Origin: a bacterium
GTDB taxonomy: Bacteria > SZUA-182 > DTGQ01
DNA length: 64,000 nucleotides
Direction of reading: 5' to 3'
Assembly: GCA_040755755.1 (NCBI GenBank)
Contig: JBFLZW010000054.1
Span: 6,104-70,103 of the forward strand
Positions 56,190-64,000 of the stretch are shown here, in pieces; the stretch's first letter is position 1; every line of letters starts with the position of its first letter. A program made the position numbers and the translations under genes. The notes beneath the pieces were generated by a model. That model did not search any database. It had not been told where the DNA came from and saw only the letters and a program-made list of their open reading frames with translations.

Positions 56190-57389
56190 TTGGTAAAAAA
56201 CACTCAATCACCAAGAATCAGATTTCAGCGCATTCTGGTCATGATCCTCGATGGCTTTGGGGTGGGAGCACTGCCGGATGCAGCCGAATACGGAGACAGC
56301 GGAAGCAACACCCTGCTGAATCTGGCCGCAGCCGTGGGCGGCATTCACCTGCCCAATCTGGAGAGAATGGGGCTTGGTCATATTTGCCCCTTTGCCGGTC
56401 ACGACCCTTCCATCCAGCCCATCGGAGCCTATGGACAACTGGTCGAAGTTTCCCGGGGGAAGGACAGCACGGTCGGACATTGGGAGCTCATGGGCGTTAT
56501 CGTCAATAAACCCTTTCCCGTCTATCCTCAAGGGTTCCCTGATGAAGTCCTCGATCCCTTCCGGCAGGCCATCGGTACCGGGATTCTGGGCAATATCCCT
56601 GCCTCGGGCACGGAAATTATCGATCAGCTTGGCCAGGAGCATGTCCGGACAGGGTTTCCGATCGTTTATACTTCCCAGGACAGTGTCTTTCAGATCGCTG
56701 CCCATGAGGAGATTATCCCTGTTGACCGGCTGTATGAAATCTGTACCCTGGCCAGGGCTATTCTGCAAGGGCCTCACGCCGTGGCCCGGGTTATTGCCCG
56801 TCCCTTTATCGGCAATCCCGGCAACTGGCAGCGCACCCGCCGACGAAAAGATTTCTCGCTGGAACCCCCTGAGCCGACTCTGCTGGACCGGTTGAAGGAA
56901 AAGGGGTTTGCGGTCATCGGGATCGGCAAGGTGGTGGATATTTTTGCCAATCGGGGATTTACCCGGCAGATCCCTGCCAAGGGCAATGCCGATACTCTGG
57001 ACAAGGTCGAACAAACCCTGTCCGAACTGAAAAAGGGCTTTCTTCTGGTCAACCTGGTTGATTTTGACATGCTCTACGGCCACAGGAACGATCCGCACGG
57101 GTATGCACAGGCCCTGGCATCCCTTGATCACCGGCTGGAGAGCATTCTGGCCTCCCTGCATGCCGATGACCTGCTGCTGATCACCGCAGACCACGGATGC
57201 GATCCGGTCACGCCATCTACCGACCACTCGCGGGAGTATACGCCGATCCTGGCTTTTACTCCCCGTGCACAAAAAGGCATCAACCTGGGGACCAGAACAT
57301 CTTTTTCCGATGTCGCCCGGACTATAGCCCAAAATTTTTGTATTTCCGAATTACTGAGGGGTGTATCTTTTTTGGATGAAATTGTCTAA
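56190..57389 (+). CDS. deoB: phosphopentomutase DeoB
   Basis: 399 aa. Alkaline-phosphatase-fold metalloenzyme interconverting ribose or deoxyribose 1- and 5-phosphates. Motifs: VMILDGFGVGALPDAAEYGDSGSNTL, the phosphothreonine site KDSTVGHWELMG, GKVVDIFANRG, LVDFDMLYGHRNDPHGY and TADHGCDP. An in-frame TAA at 56178 forces the start at TTG 56190, the only start codon before the first motif; no ribosome-binding site precedes it, since the inverted repeat ends there. It is followed closely by the ROK kinase. Confidence 0.93.
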   Translation: MVKNTQSPRIRFQRILVMILDGFGVGALPDAAEYGDSGSNTLLNLAAAVGGIHLPNLERMGLGHICPFAGHDPSIQPIGAYGQLVEVSRGKDSTVGHWELMGVIVNKPFPVYPQGFPDEVLDPFRQAIGTGILGNIPASGTEIIDQLGQEHVRTGFPIVYTSQDSVFQIAAHEEIIPVDRLYEICTLARAILQGPHAVARVIARPFIGNPGNWQRTRRRKDFSLEPPEPTLLDRLKEKGFAVIGIGKVVDIFANRGFTRQIPAKGNADTLDKVEQTLSELKKGFLLVNLVDFDMLYGHRNDPHGYAQALASLDHRLESILASLHADDLLLITADHGCDPVTPSTDHSREYTPILAFTPRAQKGINLGTRTSFSDVARTIAQNFCISELLRGVSFLDEIV

Positions 57390-57408
57390 TCATCAAGGGG
57401 GAAAAAAA

Positions 57409-58383
57409 TTGTTCATCGGAGTCGATCTCGGCGGAACAAATATGAGAGCAGGAGCAGTAAGCTCCAGCGGCCAGGTTTTTCACCGCCTTTCACTTCCAAC
57501 CAGAGTGAATCTCGGACTGGAAGAAGTGATTGGAAGAATTGCAGGCTCGATTCTGAACGTCATCGAACAGGCCGAGAAGGAAGGGCACCGGATTGAAGGA
57601 GTAGGGATCGGCTCTCCCGGCATTATCGATATCAGGACAGGCACGGTGGTAACTTCCCCGAACTTTCCGGAATGGAAGCAGGTACCGTTGAAACTGATCA
57701 TGGAGAATAAGCTCCCCTACCCTGTTTTTCTCGATAACGATGCCAATGCCTTCGCCTATGGAGAAAAATGGGTGGGAGTAGGGAAAAATGTCCAGAGCAT
57801 GGTCTGCATGACCCTGGGCACGGGAGTCGGCGGAGCCATCATTCTTGACGGCCGCCTCTGGCACGGATTCGACGGTATGGCCGGTGAAGTCGGCCACATG
57901 ACTGTGGAGCCCAACGGATTGAAGTGCAACTGCGGCAATTATGGCTGCCTGGAATCCTATGCCTCCGCCTCTGCTGTGGTTCGCAGAATCAAACTGGCCA
58001 TTCAATCAGGAATGCCGACTACGGTCATGGATCAGGTCGGCGGGGATCAGGAAAAAATAACTTCCACTCTTGTCTATCAGTCAGCTCTGGAGGGAGACTC
58101 TCTGGCCAGGCAAATCATGAAAGAAACCAGTATGTATCTGGGTATCGGTATTGCCAACCTGATCAATCTCCTGAACCCGGAAATGATTATCATCGGAGGA
58201 GGGCTGGCCAATGCCTGGGATATGCTCTATCCCCTGACCCTGGCTGAGGTCCGCTGCCGCGCTTTCGCGAGCCTGGCCCAGACCGCTCAAATCCGCAAAG
58301 CGTCCCTGGGAGATGATGCCGGAATCATCGGTGCCGCCGGGATAGCCTGCTTTGGCCTGAAGGATGCGGCCTGTGTAGGGTAG
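57409..58383 (+). CDS. ROK-family sugar kinase (glucokinase-like)
   Basis: 324 aa. ATP-binding FIGVDLGGTNMRAG, substrate region DNDANAFAYGEKWVG, GTGVGGAIILDG, and the ROK zinc motif CNCGNYGCLE. Likely phosphorylates glucose or a related hexose. The TTG at 57409 is preferred because AAGGGGG precedes it by 7 bases and it gives the family N-terminus; the GTG at 57361 lies inside deoB. The gap after deoB is 19 bases, so they form an operon of sugar-phosphate metabolism. Confidence 0.9.
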   Translation: MFIGVDLGGTNMRAGAVSSSGQVFHRLSLPTRVNLGLEEVIGRIAGSILNVIEQAEKEGHRIEGVGIGSPGIIDIRTGTVVTSPNFPEWKQVPLKLIMENKLPYPVFLDNDANAFAYGEKWVGVGKNVQSMVCMTLGTGVGGAIILDGRLWHGFDGMAGEVGHMTVEPNGLKCNCGNYGCLESYASASAVVRRIKLAIQSGMPTTVMDQVGGDQEKITSTLVYQSALEGDSLARQIMKETSMYLGIGIANLINLLNPEMIIIGGGLANAWDMLYPLTLAEVRCRAFASLAQTAQIRKASLGDDAGIIGAAGIACFGLKDAACVG

Positions 58384-58388
58384 GGGAG

Positions 58389-58414
58389 AGAGTGATCAGT
58401 GGCCAGTGGTGATT
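58389..58414. repeat. GGTCAGTGG-type repeat after the ROK kinase gene
   Basis: GAGTGATCAGTGGCCAGTGGTGATTA, beginning five bases after the kinase stop and touching the stop of the convergent rsmI gene. Confidence 0.7.
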
Positions 58415-59138
58415 AGCTGTATTTTTTCTTCTCCGGGCGCTTCTTTTCCCGATGCGCTCCCTCAACGATAAAAGTTATCTCTCCCTTGATGGCAGGGCGG
58501 CTTCTGAGGGATTCCAGAACAGCGAAGATATCTCCGCGTATGACTTCCTCGAATTTTTTGGTCAATTCGCGGGCTATACACACCTGCCGGTTGCCCAGAA
58601 TGGCGTGCATATCTTCCAGGCAGGCAATGAGCCGGTGCGGTGATTCAAAAAAGACAAGGCTTCGCTCCTCCTCCTTCAGGCGGGAAAGCTCTTCCTGACG
58701 GCGTTTTGTGCGGCCATCCAGAAAACCTTCGAATACAAACCGATCCACCGGCAGGCCGCAGATGCTGAGGACCGCAGCCAGCACCGAGGCACCCGGAACC
58801 GGCTCAACCGGCACCCCCTCGGCCACAGCCTCCCGCACGATCCGGACCCCGGGATCGGAAATACAGGGAGTGCCTGCATCCGAGATCAGGGCAATGCTCT
58901 TCCCTTCCCGGAGGCAGTCAACCAGCTTCCGGGTCCGCTGCCGCTTGCTGTACTCGTGAAAGCTGATCAGGGGAGTATGGATATCGTAGTGCGACAGGAG
59001 CTTTCTGCTCCTTCTGGTATCCTCGGCTGCGACAAGGTCCACCTCCTTCAATATCCGCAGAGCCCGCAAGGTAATATCCTCCAGGTTGCCAATGGGGGTA
59101 CTGACAATGTAAAGGATACCTTTTTTCTCTTCCTGCAT
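58413..59138 (-). CDS. rsmI: 16S rRNA (cytidine(1402)-2'-O)-methyltransferase
   Basis: 241 aa, SAM-dependent tetrapyrrole-methylase fold. Hallmarks are LYIVSTPIGNLEDITLRAL, AAEDTRRSRKLLSHY, ALISDAGTPCISDPG, PVPGASVLAAVLSICGLP and FFESPHRL. It 2'-O-methylates C1402 of 16S rRNA. It converges on the ROK kinase gene. Two tandem 13 bp repeats lie upstream. Confidence 0.95.
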   Translation of the reverse strand: MQEEKKGILYIVSTPIGNLEDITLRALRILKEVDLVAAEDTRRSRKLLSHYDIHTPLISFHEYSKRQRTRKLVDCLREGKSIALISDAGTPCISDPGVRIVREAVAEGVPVEPVPGASVLAAVLSICGLPVDRFVFEGFLDGRTKRRQEELSRLKEEERSLVFFESPHRLIACLEDMHAILGNRQVCIARELTKKFEEVIRGDIFAVLESLRSRPAIKGEITFIVEGAHREKKRPEKKKYS

Positions 59139-59161
59139 TTCTTCGCTGCCTCACTTCCATC

Positions 59162-59187
59162 TCTTGGAGTCACTTCTTGGAGTCACT
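59162..59187. repeat. two tandem 13 bp direct repeats
   Basis: CTTGGAGTCACTT occurs twice in direct succession, in the gap between rsmI and the sulfatase-fold gene. No function visible. Confidence 0.7.
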
Positions 59188-59254
59188 TAACTGAATAGCC
59201 AAATTTGAATCATAGAGGATTGCCGCTGTGCTTGTCAAACTGAAAATTTCTTCC

Positions 59255-59284
59255 TTGACAACTCCTGGTTTTATCGTTCATTAT
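59255..59284 (+). promoter_or_regulatory. promoter of the sulfatase-fold/TPR gene
   Basis: TTGACA (59255-59260), 18-base spacer and CATTAT (59279-59284), about 50 nt before the ATG at 59341. Confidence 0.6.
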
Positions 59285-59340
59285 GGACAAAAGCCCTTAT
59301 TCAACGCATATCATCCAAACCGATAAAGGAACGAACGACG

Positions 59341-61614
59341 ATGATAGATAAATCCCGGTCCCTTGCTGTGCTGCTCCTGGCAGCGTTTCTCGTACCTTTG
59401 AGCCTCCCCGGATGCTCCTCCTGGCATCCCCTCCCCTTTCATGCTCAGGACGGCCATAACCGCTCTGCCGCGAGTCTGTTCTCCGGTCAGCCTCCGCATA
59501 ACCTGGTTTTGATCACCATCGATACCCTGCGGGCCGATCACCTGGGATGCTACGGATACCGGAAGTCCCGGACTCCGGCCATCGATGCTCTGGCCAGGCA
59601 GGGCATTCTGTTCCGGCAGGCATTCAGCCCGGTCCCCCTCACCCTGCCTTCCCACGCATCCATCCTGACCGGCCTGTATCCGCCGGTGCACGGCATTCGG
59701 GACAACGGGTATTTTATTCTCGATGACGGCTATCAGACGCTGGCTGAAATCCTGAAGGAGAAGGGCTATGCCACGGCGGCCATTGTGGCCTCCTTTGTGT
59801 TGAATTCCCGCTTCGGGCTGGACCAGGGGTTTGATTTCTATGAAGATGACATTGCTCCTGACCCAAACCGCAATGACTCTTTCCGCTATGAGCGCCGGGG
59901 TGATGAAGTGCTGAAGCTGGCCAGGGACTGGCTGGCGCAGCATAAGGATAGGAAATTCTTCCTGTGGCTGCACCTGTACGATCCCCACGATCCCTACGAC
60001 CCTCCTGAACCTCACAAAAGCATCTACGCCAGCGAGCCCTATGACGGAGAAATTGCCTATACGGACGCCTGCCTTGGGCAACTCCTTGATACCCTGGATA
60101 AACTGAAGCTGCGGGACAATACCCTGCTGATCCTGACCGCTGATCATGGAGAAGGTTGTGGCGAGCATGGGGAGAAAACCCACGGGGTGTTTATCTATGA
60201 CAGCACCCTGCATGTTCCCCTCATTATCAGCAGTCCGCGCTTCAAGAGGTTCGAGGATGGAATAATGCTCAAAATCGCCGGGCAGCCTCCCCTCTACCCG
60301 AATTCCCCGGATTTTCTGGTGCGAACGATCGATATCCTGCCAACCACACTCGCTCTTCTGGGGCTGGCAGAGCCGGGAAAAAGTTACGGGCAGGGCATAA
60401 ACCTGGTGCCCTGGCTGGCGGACAGGAGGAAACCCTCACCGGATCTCAGGCTTTACGCCGAGTCCCTGTACACCAAATTGAATTTTGACTGGTCAAGCCT
60501 GAAAGGAGTGCGGACCAGGGACTGGAAATATATCCAGGCTCCCACTCCGGAACTGTATCAGACCGTGTCCGATCCTGCGGAAACGGAAAACCTTCTCCTC
60601 AGGGAGCCGGAGCGGGCGCAGGGATGGGAAAAGGAGCTTCAGGAGATGGAGAAAGGCTTTGCCGCCGCAGGCTCGGCCAAAGGTGCAGCCAGACCGAAGG
60701 TCGTAAACGATCAGGAGATCCGCAAGCGACTTCAGAGCCTTGGCTATCTGTCCGCTCCCCGGCAGGAGAAGGCATCCCGGTCCGGGTCTGACCGGCCAGC
60801 GATCGATCCCAAGGACATGGCCCAGGTTCTTGAATCCCTGGATCAGGGACAGACCCTCTACGCTGCGGGAAAACTGGAAGCAGCAGCCCGGCAGTTTGAA
60901 AAAATTCTTACCGTGGATCCGGGAAATATCTTCATCCATTACCTGCTCGGCGATGTTTACAGCCGGCAGGGAGATTACCGCACGGCGCTTGATCACTACC
61001 TTGCCGTGCTCAAGGAGCAGGACGATTATCTGGAAACGCACAACAAGATCGGCTCGGTCTACGATCATCTCAATGACCATGAGCAGGCTGCCCGGCACTT
61101 TCAAAAAGCAGCCTCCCTGCACCCTGATCAGCCGAGAGCTTATAATAACCTGGGTATCATCTCCATCAAAACCAACCGGCTGGCTGAAGCGGAAAAAGCT
61201 TTTCTCCATGCCCTGGCCTTGAGCCGGGAACAGGATGACGCTCAGGAAACCGCCGTCAGTCTGCGATGCCTCGGAGATACCCGCCTGCGGATGAACGATC
61301 TGGAAAAAGCCCGGCAATACTATCAGCAGGCACTCAGTATCAACCCCTCTCTGGTTGAGGTCTATCTCGAACTGGCCAGGTACTATACCAGTCAGGGGCA
61401 ATACGCTCTGGCCATCCCGCAGTGGGAGCAGGCGGTCGCGCTCCTGCCCCGGGATGCCCAGGCTGTTTTTGCCCTGGGGCAGTGCTGCCTGATGGCCGGC
61501 GACCGGCAGAAGGCCGGACAGCTTTTCCGGCAGTGCCTCCAGATTCAACCTGACCACGCTCAGGCGCGCAGTCTTCTGGAAAGGCTGGATGGAGAGGGTG
61601 GGAGTGGTCAGTGA
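59341..61614 (+). CDS. lipoprotein with sulfatase-fold domain and TPR repeats
   Basis: 757 aa. A lipobox (LSLPGC, C25) suggests a membrane lipoprotein. Residues about 52-440 are a sulfatase/alkaline-phosphatase-superfamily domain: metal site LITIDTLRADHLGCYGY, nucleophile region PVPLTLPSHASILTGLYP, and TADHGEGCGEHGEKTHG. The nucleophile position is threonine (T101), not the Cys/Ser that becomes formylglycine, so a phospho- or phosphoethanolamine-type transferase or hydrolase is as likely as a sulfatase. The C-terminal 260 residues are about six TPR units. AAAGGAA precedes the ATG. The stop codon lies inside a GGTCAGTGA repeat. Confidence 0.85.
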   Translation: MIDKSRSLAVLLLAAFLVPLSLPGCSSWHPLPFHAQDGHNRSAASLFSGQPPHNLVLITIDTLRADHLGCYGYRKSRTPAIDALARQGILFRQAFSPVPLTLPSHASILTGLYPPVHGIRDNGYFILDDGYQTLAEILKEKGYATAAIVASFVLNSRFGLDQGFDFYEDDIAPDPNRNDSFRYERRGDEVLKLARDWLAQHKDRKFFLWLHLYDPHDPYDPPEPHKSIYASEPYDGEIAYTDACLGQLLDTLDKLKLRDNTLLILTADHGEGCGEHGEKTHGVFIYDSTLHVPLIISSPRFKRFEDGIMLKIAGQPPLYPNSPDFLVRTIDILPTTLALLGLAEPGKSYGQGINLVPWLADRRKPSPDLRLYAESLYTKLNFDWSSLKGVRTRDWKYIQAPTPELYQTVSDPAETENLLLREPERAQGWEKELQEMEKGFAAAGSAKGAARPKVVNDQEIRKRLQSLGYLSAPRQEKASRSGSDRPAIDPKDMAQVLESLDQGQTLYAAGKLEAAARQFEKILTVDPGNIFIHYLLGDVYSRQGDYRTALDHYLAVLKEQDDYLETHNKIGSVYDHLNDHEQAARHFQKAASLHPDQPRAYNNLGIISIKTNRLAEAEKAFLHALALSREQDDAQETAVSLRCLGDTRLRMNDLEKARQYYQQALSINPSLVEVYLELARYYTSQGQYALAIPQWEQAVALLPRDAQAVFALGQCCLMAGDRQKAGQLFRQCLQIQPDHAQARSLLERLDGEGGSGQ

Positions 61615-61630
61615 TCAAGTGGCCAGGGGG
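61598..61630. repeat. GGTCAGTGG-type repeat spanning a gene 3' end
   Basis: GTGGGAGTGGTCAGTGATCAAGTGGCCAGGGGG. The stop codon of the sulfatase-fold gene (TGA, 61612-61614) is part of the repeat. Confidence 0.75.
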
Positions 61631-61670
61631 CAAAGAATGTGCTAACCACCAACTGCACGAAGTATTTTTT

Positions 61671-61693
61671 CGTGTGTTTCGTGTGTTTCGTGG
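61671..61693. repeat. CGTGTGTTT tandem words before the DUF47 gene
   Basis: CGTGTGTTT occurs twice in tandem, followed by CGTGGTT, and is partly complementary to upstream AACCACC...GCACGAA. Another low-complexity dispersed-type repeat, ending about 25 bp before the DUF47 start. Confidence 0.6.
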
Positions 61694-61715
61694 TTCATAA
61701 AGGGACATCCGTACT

Positions 61716-62363
61716 ATGCGCATATTTTTTTCCAAAAAGCATCACCTCCTGGAAATGATCAATGCATACCTCCAAAGGGCATCGGAGTGTATGGATGCTT
61801 TCCTGAGCGGGTTTTTGGCTTATTTGAAACATGAAGAATGTGAGGGATTGCAGCAATTTGTCGAGCAGATCAACCGGACCGAAGCCGAGGCCGACGACCT
61901 TCGCCGGGAAATTGAGCTCACCCTTTACGAAAAGGCACTGATACCGGAATCCCGCGGCGATATCCTGGGTGTCATGGAGTCCGTGGACAAGATTCCCAAT
62001 AAGGCACAGTCAGTGATTCTGCAAATCGATACGGAATGCCTGCACATTCCTGAAATGTTCAAGAATGATTTTCGCCAGCTTGCCGAGGTCAATTTCCTGA
62101 CTTTCAAAGATGTCGCCCGCGCGGTTCAGGCCCTGTTTGATAATGCCAGAGAGGTGAGAAAAATCACGGCAGAGATCGGTGTTAAGGAAAGGGCCTCTGA
62201 TGCCATAGAACGTGGACTGATCCGCAAAATTTTCCTGAGCTCGACTCCGGTGGGGGAGAAAATTCTCCTCAAGGAACTGATTATCGAGACGGGAAATATT
62301 TCGGACCGGGCTGAAGATGCAGGAGACCGCTTGAATATCATAGCTGCCAAGAGGCTCATATGA
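61716..62363 (+). CDS. DUF47 (PhoU-like) putative phosphate transport regulator
   Basis: 215 aa, all-helical. Segments RTEAEADDLRREIELTLYEKALIPESRGDI and the C-terminal ETGNISDRAEDAGDRL match the DUF47/YkaA family, whose two metal-binding E/D-x3-D-type motifs resemble PhoU. These proteins are encoded beside PiT transporters and are thought to regulate them. The PiT gene follows by 26 bases. Confidence 0.92.
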   Translation: MRIFFSKKHHLLEMINAYLQRASECMDAFLSGFLAYLKHEECEGLQQFVEQINRTEAEADDLRREIELTLYEKALIPESRGDILGVMESVDKIPNKAQSVILQIDTECLHIPEMFKNDFRQLAEVNFLTFKDVARAVQALFDNAREVRKITAEIGVKERASDAIERGLIRKIFLSSTPVGEKILLKELIIETGNISDRAEDAGDRLNIIAAKRLI

Positions 62364-62389
62364 CAACTCATGGGATTGAATGAAAACCG

Positions 62390-63319
62390 ATGATACGACT
62401 TGTGGCCGGGATTTTCCTGGGCTGGGCTCTCGGAGTCAATGATACAGCCAAAGCACTGGGAGCCGCAGTATCGACCCAGATGATCTCCTATCGGGACGCA
62501 TGCCTGCTTTCCGCAGGTTTTATTATCCTGGGAGCCATTATGGATGGTAATGCGGGAATAAGAACGCTCGGCAGCCTGACCAGCCAGACCAATAACAGCG
62601 CTTTTGTAGCCTGCCTGGCCGCAGCTATGACCATAGGCATTCTGACCCTCCTGCGCCTGCCGGTATCCGCCTCCCATGCCATGGTAGGCGGGATTCTGGG
62701 CATCGGCATGTTTTCCGGGCAGATAAATTGGGGAGCATTGGAAAAGGTGCTGATCTGCTGGATTCTGACGCCGGTCGGGGGGGCACTCATCGCGAGTGCC
62801 GCTTTTATCATCCTTGGCCGGATCCTGAGGCTGATAAACCTTCACTTTCTCAAATACGACCGGCTCATGCGGGTATCACTTTTCCTGGTGGGCTGCTACA
62901 GTGCCTTTTCCATGGGTGCCAATAATGCAGCCAATGCGACAGGCTTATTCTTCAAGGCCGGAATGCTGACCCTCTCGCAGGCCACCCTGATCGGGGGCCT
63001 GAGCATTGCTCTGGGCGCTCTTACCTTCAGCCGGGGAGTCATGCAAACCCTGTTCAGCCGGATACTTCTGATGGATGCTTTTTCCGCTCTTATCATGCTT
63101 CTATCAGTGGCCCTGACTCTTCATACCTTTGCCAGGATCGGGGTGCCGGTTTCCATATCTCAGGCAGCCATCGGGGCAGTCCTGGGAATAGGCATGGTGA
63201 AAAACTTCAGACTGATCAGCCTGACCACGCTCTTTCAAATCATGATGGGCTGGCTGTTTACTCCCGCCATGGCCTTCGCCTTTTCCTTCATCATGGCCCG
63301 ATGGTGGCTGGCGGTATGA
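62390..63319 (+). CDS. PiT-family inorganic phosphate transporter
   Basis: 309 aa with about nine to ten membrane helices. Two inverted family signatures are present: GVNDTAKALGAAV near the N-terminus and MGANNAANATGLF in the middle. Low-affinity metal-phosphate/proton or sodium symport is expected. The ribosome-binding site is weak, so translation may depend on the DUF47 gene. Confidence 0.93.
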   Translation: MIRLVAGIFLGWALGVNDTAKALGAAVSTQMISYRDACLLSAGFIILGAIMDGNAGIRTLGSLTSQTNNSAFVACLAAAMTIGILTLLRLPVSASHAMVGGILGIGMFSGQINWGALEKVLICWILTPVGGALIASAAFIILGRILRLINLHFLKYDRLMRVSLFLVGCYSAFSMGANNAANATGLFFKAGMLTLSQATLIGGLSIALGALTFSRGVMQTLFSRILLMDAFSALIMLLSVALTLHTFARIGVPVSISQAAIGAVLGIGMVKNFRLISLTTLFQIMMGWLFTPAMAFAFSFIMARWWLAV

Positions 63320-63742
63320 TCCTGCCATCGGCCTTCGGCAGGTGAAGCCACCTGCGTTCTCGCTCTGAATGACCTCGATCTCGATACAGACCTCTATAAA
63401 TCTGACACAGAAGAACCTAAACTTTATGACAAAATCCAGTTCCGTCGCCTCTTATTCCCCTGTCTTCAGCTTGCTTTTCAAGGGATTTTCAGCCCTCTGC
63501 TGCTGGTATGGAGATTGCTAGCATGGATCGATAGCTGAAAACGATAATGGACAAATGCACGAGGACAAGATTTTATTACAATTACAGAAGGGAGGTGGCA
63601 TCGCGCTCATAAAGCAGGGTTAGGGGAATTTCTCCTGTGGATAAAGAAGGGTTGTGGCAAAGATCGTAGAGGGGGGAGTTTTTCAGGAAATTGATTTTTC
63701 CCGGAGATTTTGCGAATGGCTAGGAAAGAGGAGATATGCGCC
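63320..63742. other. 423 bp intergenic region
   Basis: Between the phosphate transporter and the GLYG-repeat gene. A CCTGCC/GGCAGG hairpin at about 63323-63345 follows the transporter without a T run. I see no ORF, riboswitch or RNA gene that I can name. Confidence 0.5.
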
Positions 63743-64000
63743 ATGAATCGTTCTGCAAGTTTTACTGCCAAATGTAAGTTGTTAATAATTTCTGCCCTTT
63801 TCATTTTCGTTTCTACAATAGCACCCCACAAAAACGCTCAAGCATATTACAGTTATGGAATACCCGGCTTTGGCTTGTATGGCGGCCTCTACGGCCTGTA
63901 TGGCCTGTATGGCGGCCTCTACGGCGGGCTCTACGGCCTGTATGGCGGTTTGTATGGTGGACTCTATGGCGGGTACGGCCTGTATGGCGGCCTCTACGGC
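63743..64000 (+). CDS. secreted GLYG-repeat protein, 3' end beyond the window
   Basis: At least 86 codons, open to the window end. AAAGAGGAGA precedes ATG 63743. A signal peptide (CKLLIISALFIFVSTIAP, cleavage probably near AQA) leads to YYSYGIPGFG and then a run of GLYG and GLYGG units (about 13). The composition is almost only Gly, Leu and Tyr. Such low-complexity tyrosine/glycine sequences occur in secreted structural, self-assembling or surface proteins. No known domain. A competing ATG at 63736 ends after 13 codons. Confidence 0.7.
   Translation, partial: MNRSASFTAKCKLLIISALFIFVSTIAPHKNAQAYYSYGIPGFGLYGGLYGLYGLYGGLYGGLYGLYGGLYGGLYGGYGLYGGLYG
63872..64000. repeat. tandem GGCCTSTAYGGC coding repeat
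   Basis: Short repeats of 9-15 bp (GGCCTGTATGGC, GGCCTCTACGGC, with extra GGC or GGG) encode GLYG units. The synonymous TAT/TAC and CTG/CTC alternation shows that selection may act on the peptide. Continues past the window. Confidence 0.85.

Noticed and set aside
63607-63831. Minus-strand ORF at the right end
   Set aside because: It lies antisense to the signal peptide of the GLYG-repeat gene, which has a better ribosome-binding site and clear protein character.

Overview
The window looks like chromosomal DNA from an anaerobic, Gram-negative (diderm) bacterium of Desulfobacterota/deltaproteobacterial type or a neighbouring uncultured lineage. This assignment is inference. It rests on the Rnf complex, a fused Nfn/Sud-type flavoprotein, system II cytochrome c biogenesis (CcsA) inside a heme operon, very large multiheme c-type cytochromes, a Tat-exported formate dehydrogenase-like subunit, and outer-membrane capsule proteins. 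No ribosomal RNA or clear species marker is present.

Layout. 0-6 kb: mreB (minus), then ppiD and a fused NfnA/NfnB-like oxidoreductase (plus), separated by a strong terminator. 6-11.5 kb: a secreted protein of nine Calx-beta-like repeats (minus), a long AT-rich gene-poor stretch, a small exported BON-like protein and tRNA-Phe. 11.7-15.4 kb: a Wzi-like outer-membrane protein and a Wza-like SLBB export protein; cutA is divergent. 15.9-32.0 kb: one long minus-strand array, in transcription order rpiB-glyA fusion, dCMP deaminase, rnfCDGEAB, precorrin-2 dehydrogenase, ccsA, hemA, hemC, a lipoprotein, cobA-hemD fusion, hemB and a YyaL-type thioredoxin-domain protein. It joins heme/siroheme supply and cytochrome maturation to the Rnf ion pump.

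32.2-48.2 kb is the most unusual block. A tetraheme cytochrome (minus) faces a plus-strand cluster: an exported double-parvulin isomerase, three multiheme cytochromes with 27, 22 and about 10 heme motifs, and a 1197-residue exported protein of fibronectin III/Ig/Big-1-like units ending in a lipoyl-like domain without the modifiable lysine. I propose an extracellular electron-transfer or surface conduit system with its own folding factor and scaffold.

48.3-64 kb: a coiled-coil membrane protein, a radical SAM protein with unusual cysteine spacing, tRNA-Leu, a candidate small RNA, an HU/IHF protein, a PH-like protein, an orphan formate dehydrogenase-like subunit, a flavodoxin-like protein, deoB, a ROK kinase, rsmI, a sulfatase-fold/TPR lipoprotein, a DUF47-PiT phosphate pair, and a secreted GLYG-repeat protein that runs off the window end.

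Short dispersed repeats (GGTCAGTGG-type words and several perfect 16-17 bp inverted repeats) lie at gene boundaries. One acts as a likely terminator, one lies inside the 5' end of a cytochrome gene, and two occupy the translation-start regions of fdhA and deoB. Several genes appear to use TTG starts. All functions are inferred by recognising motifs by eye; no database search was run.
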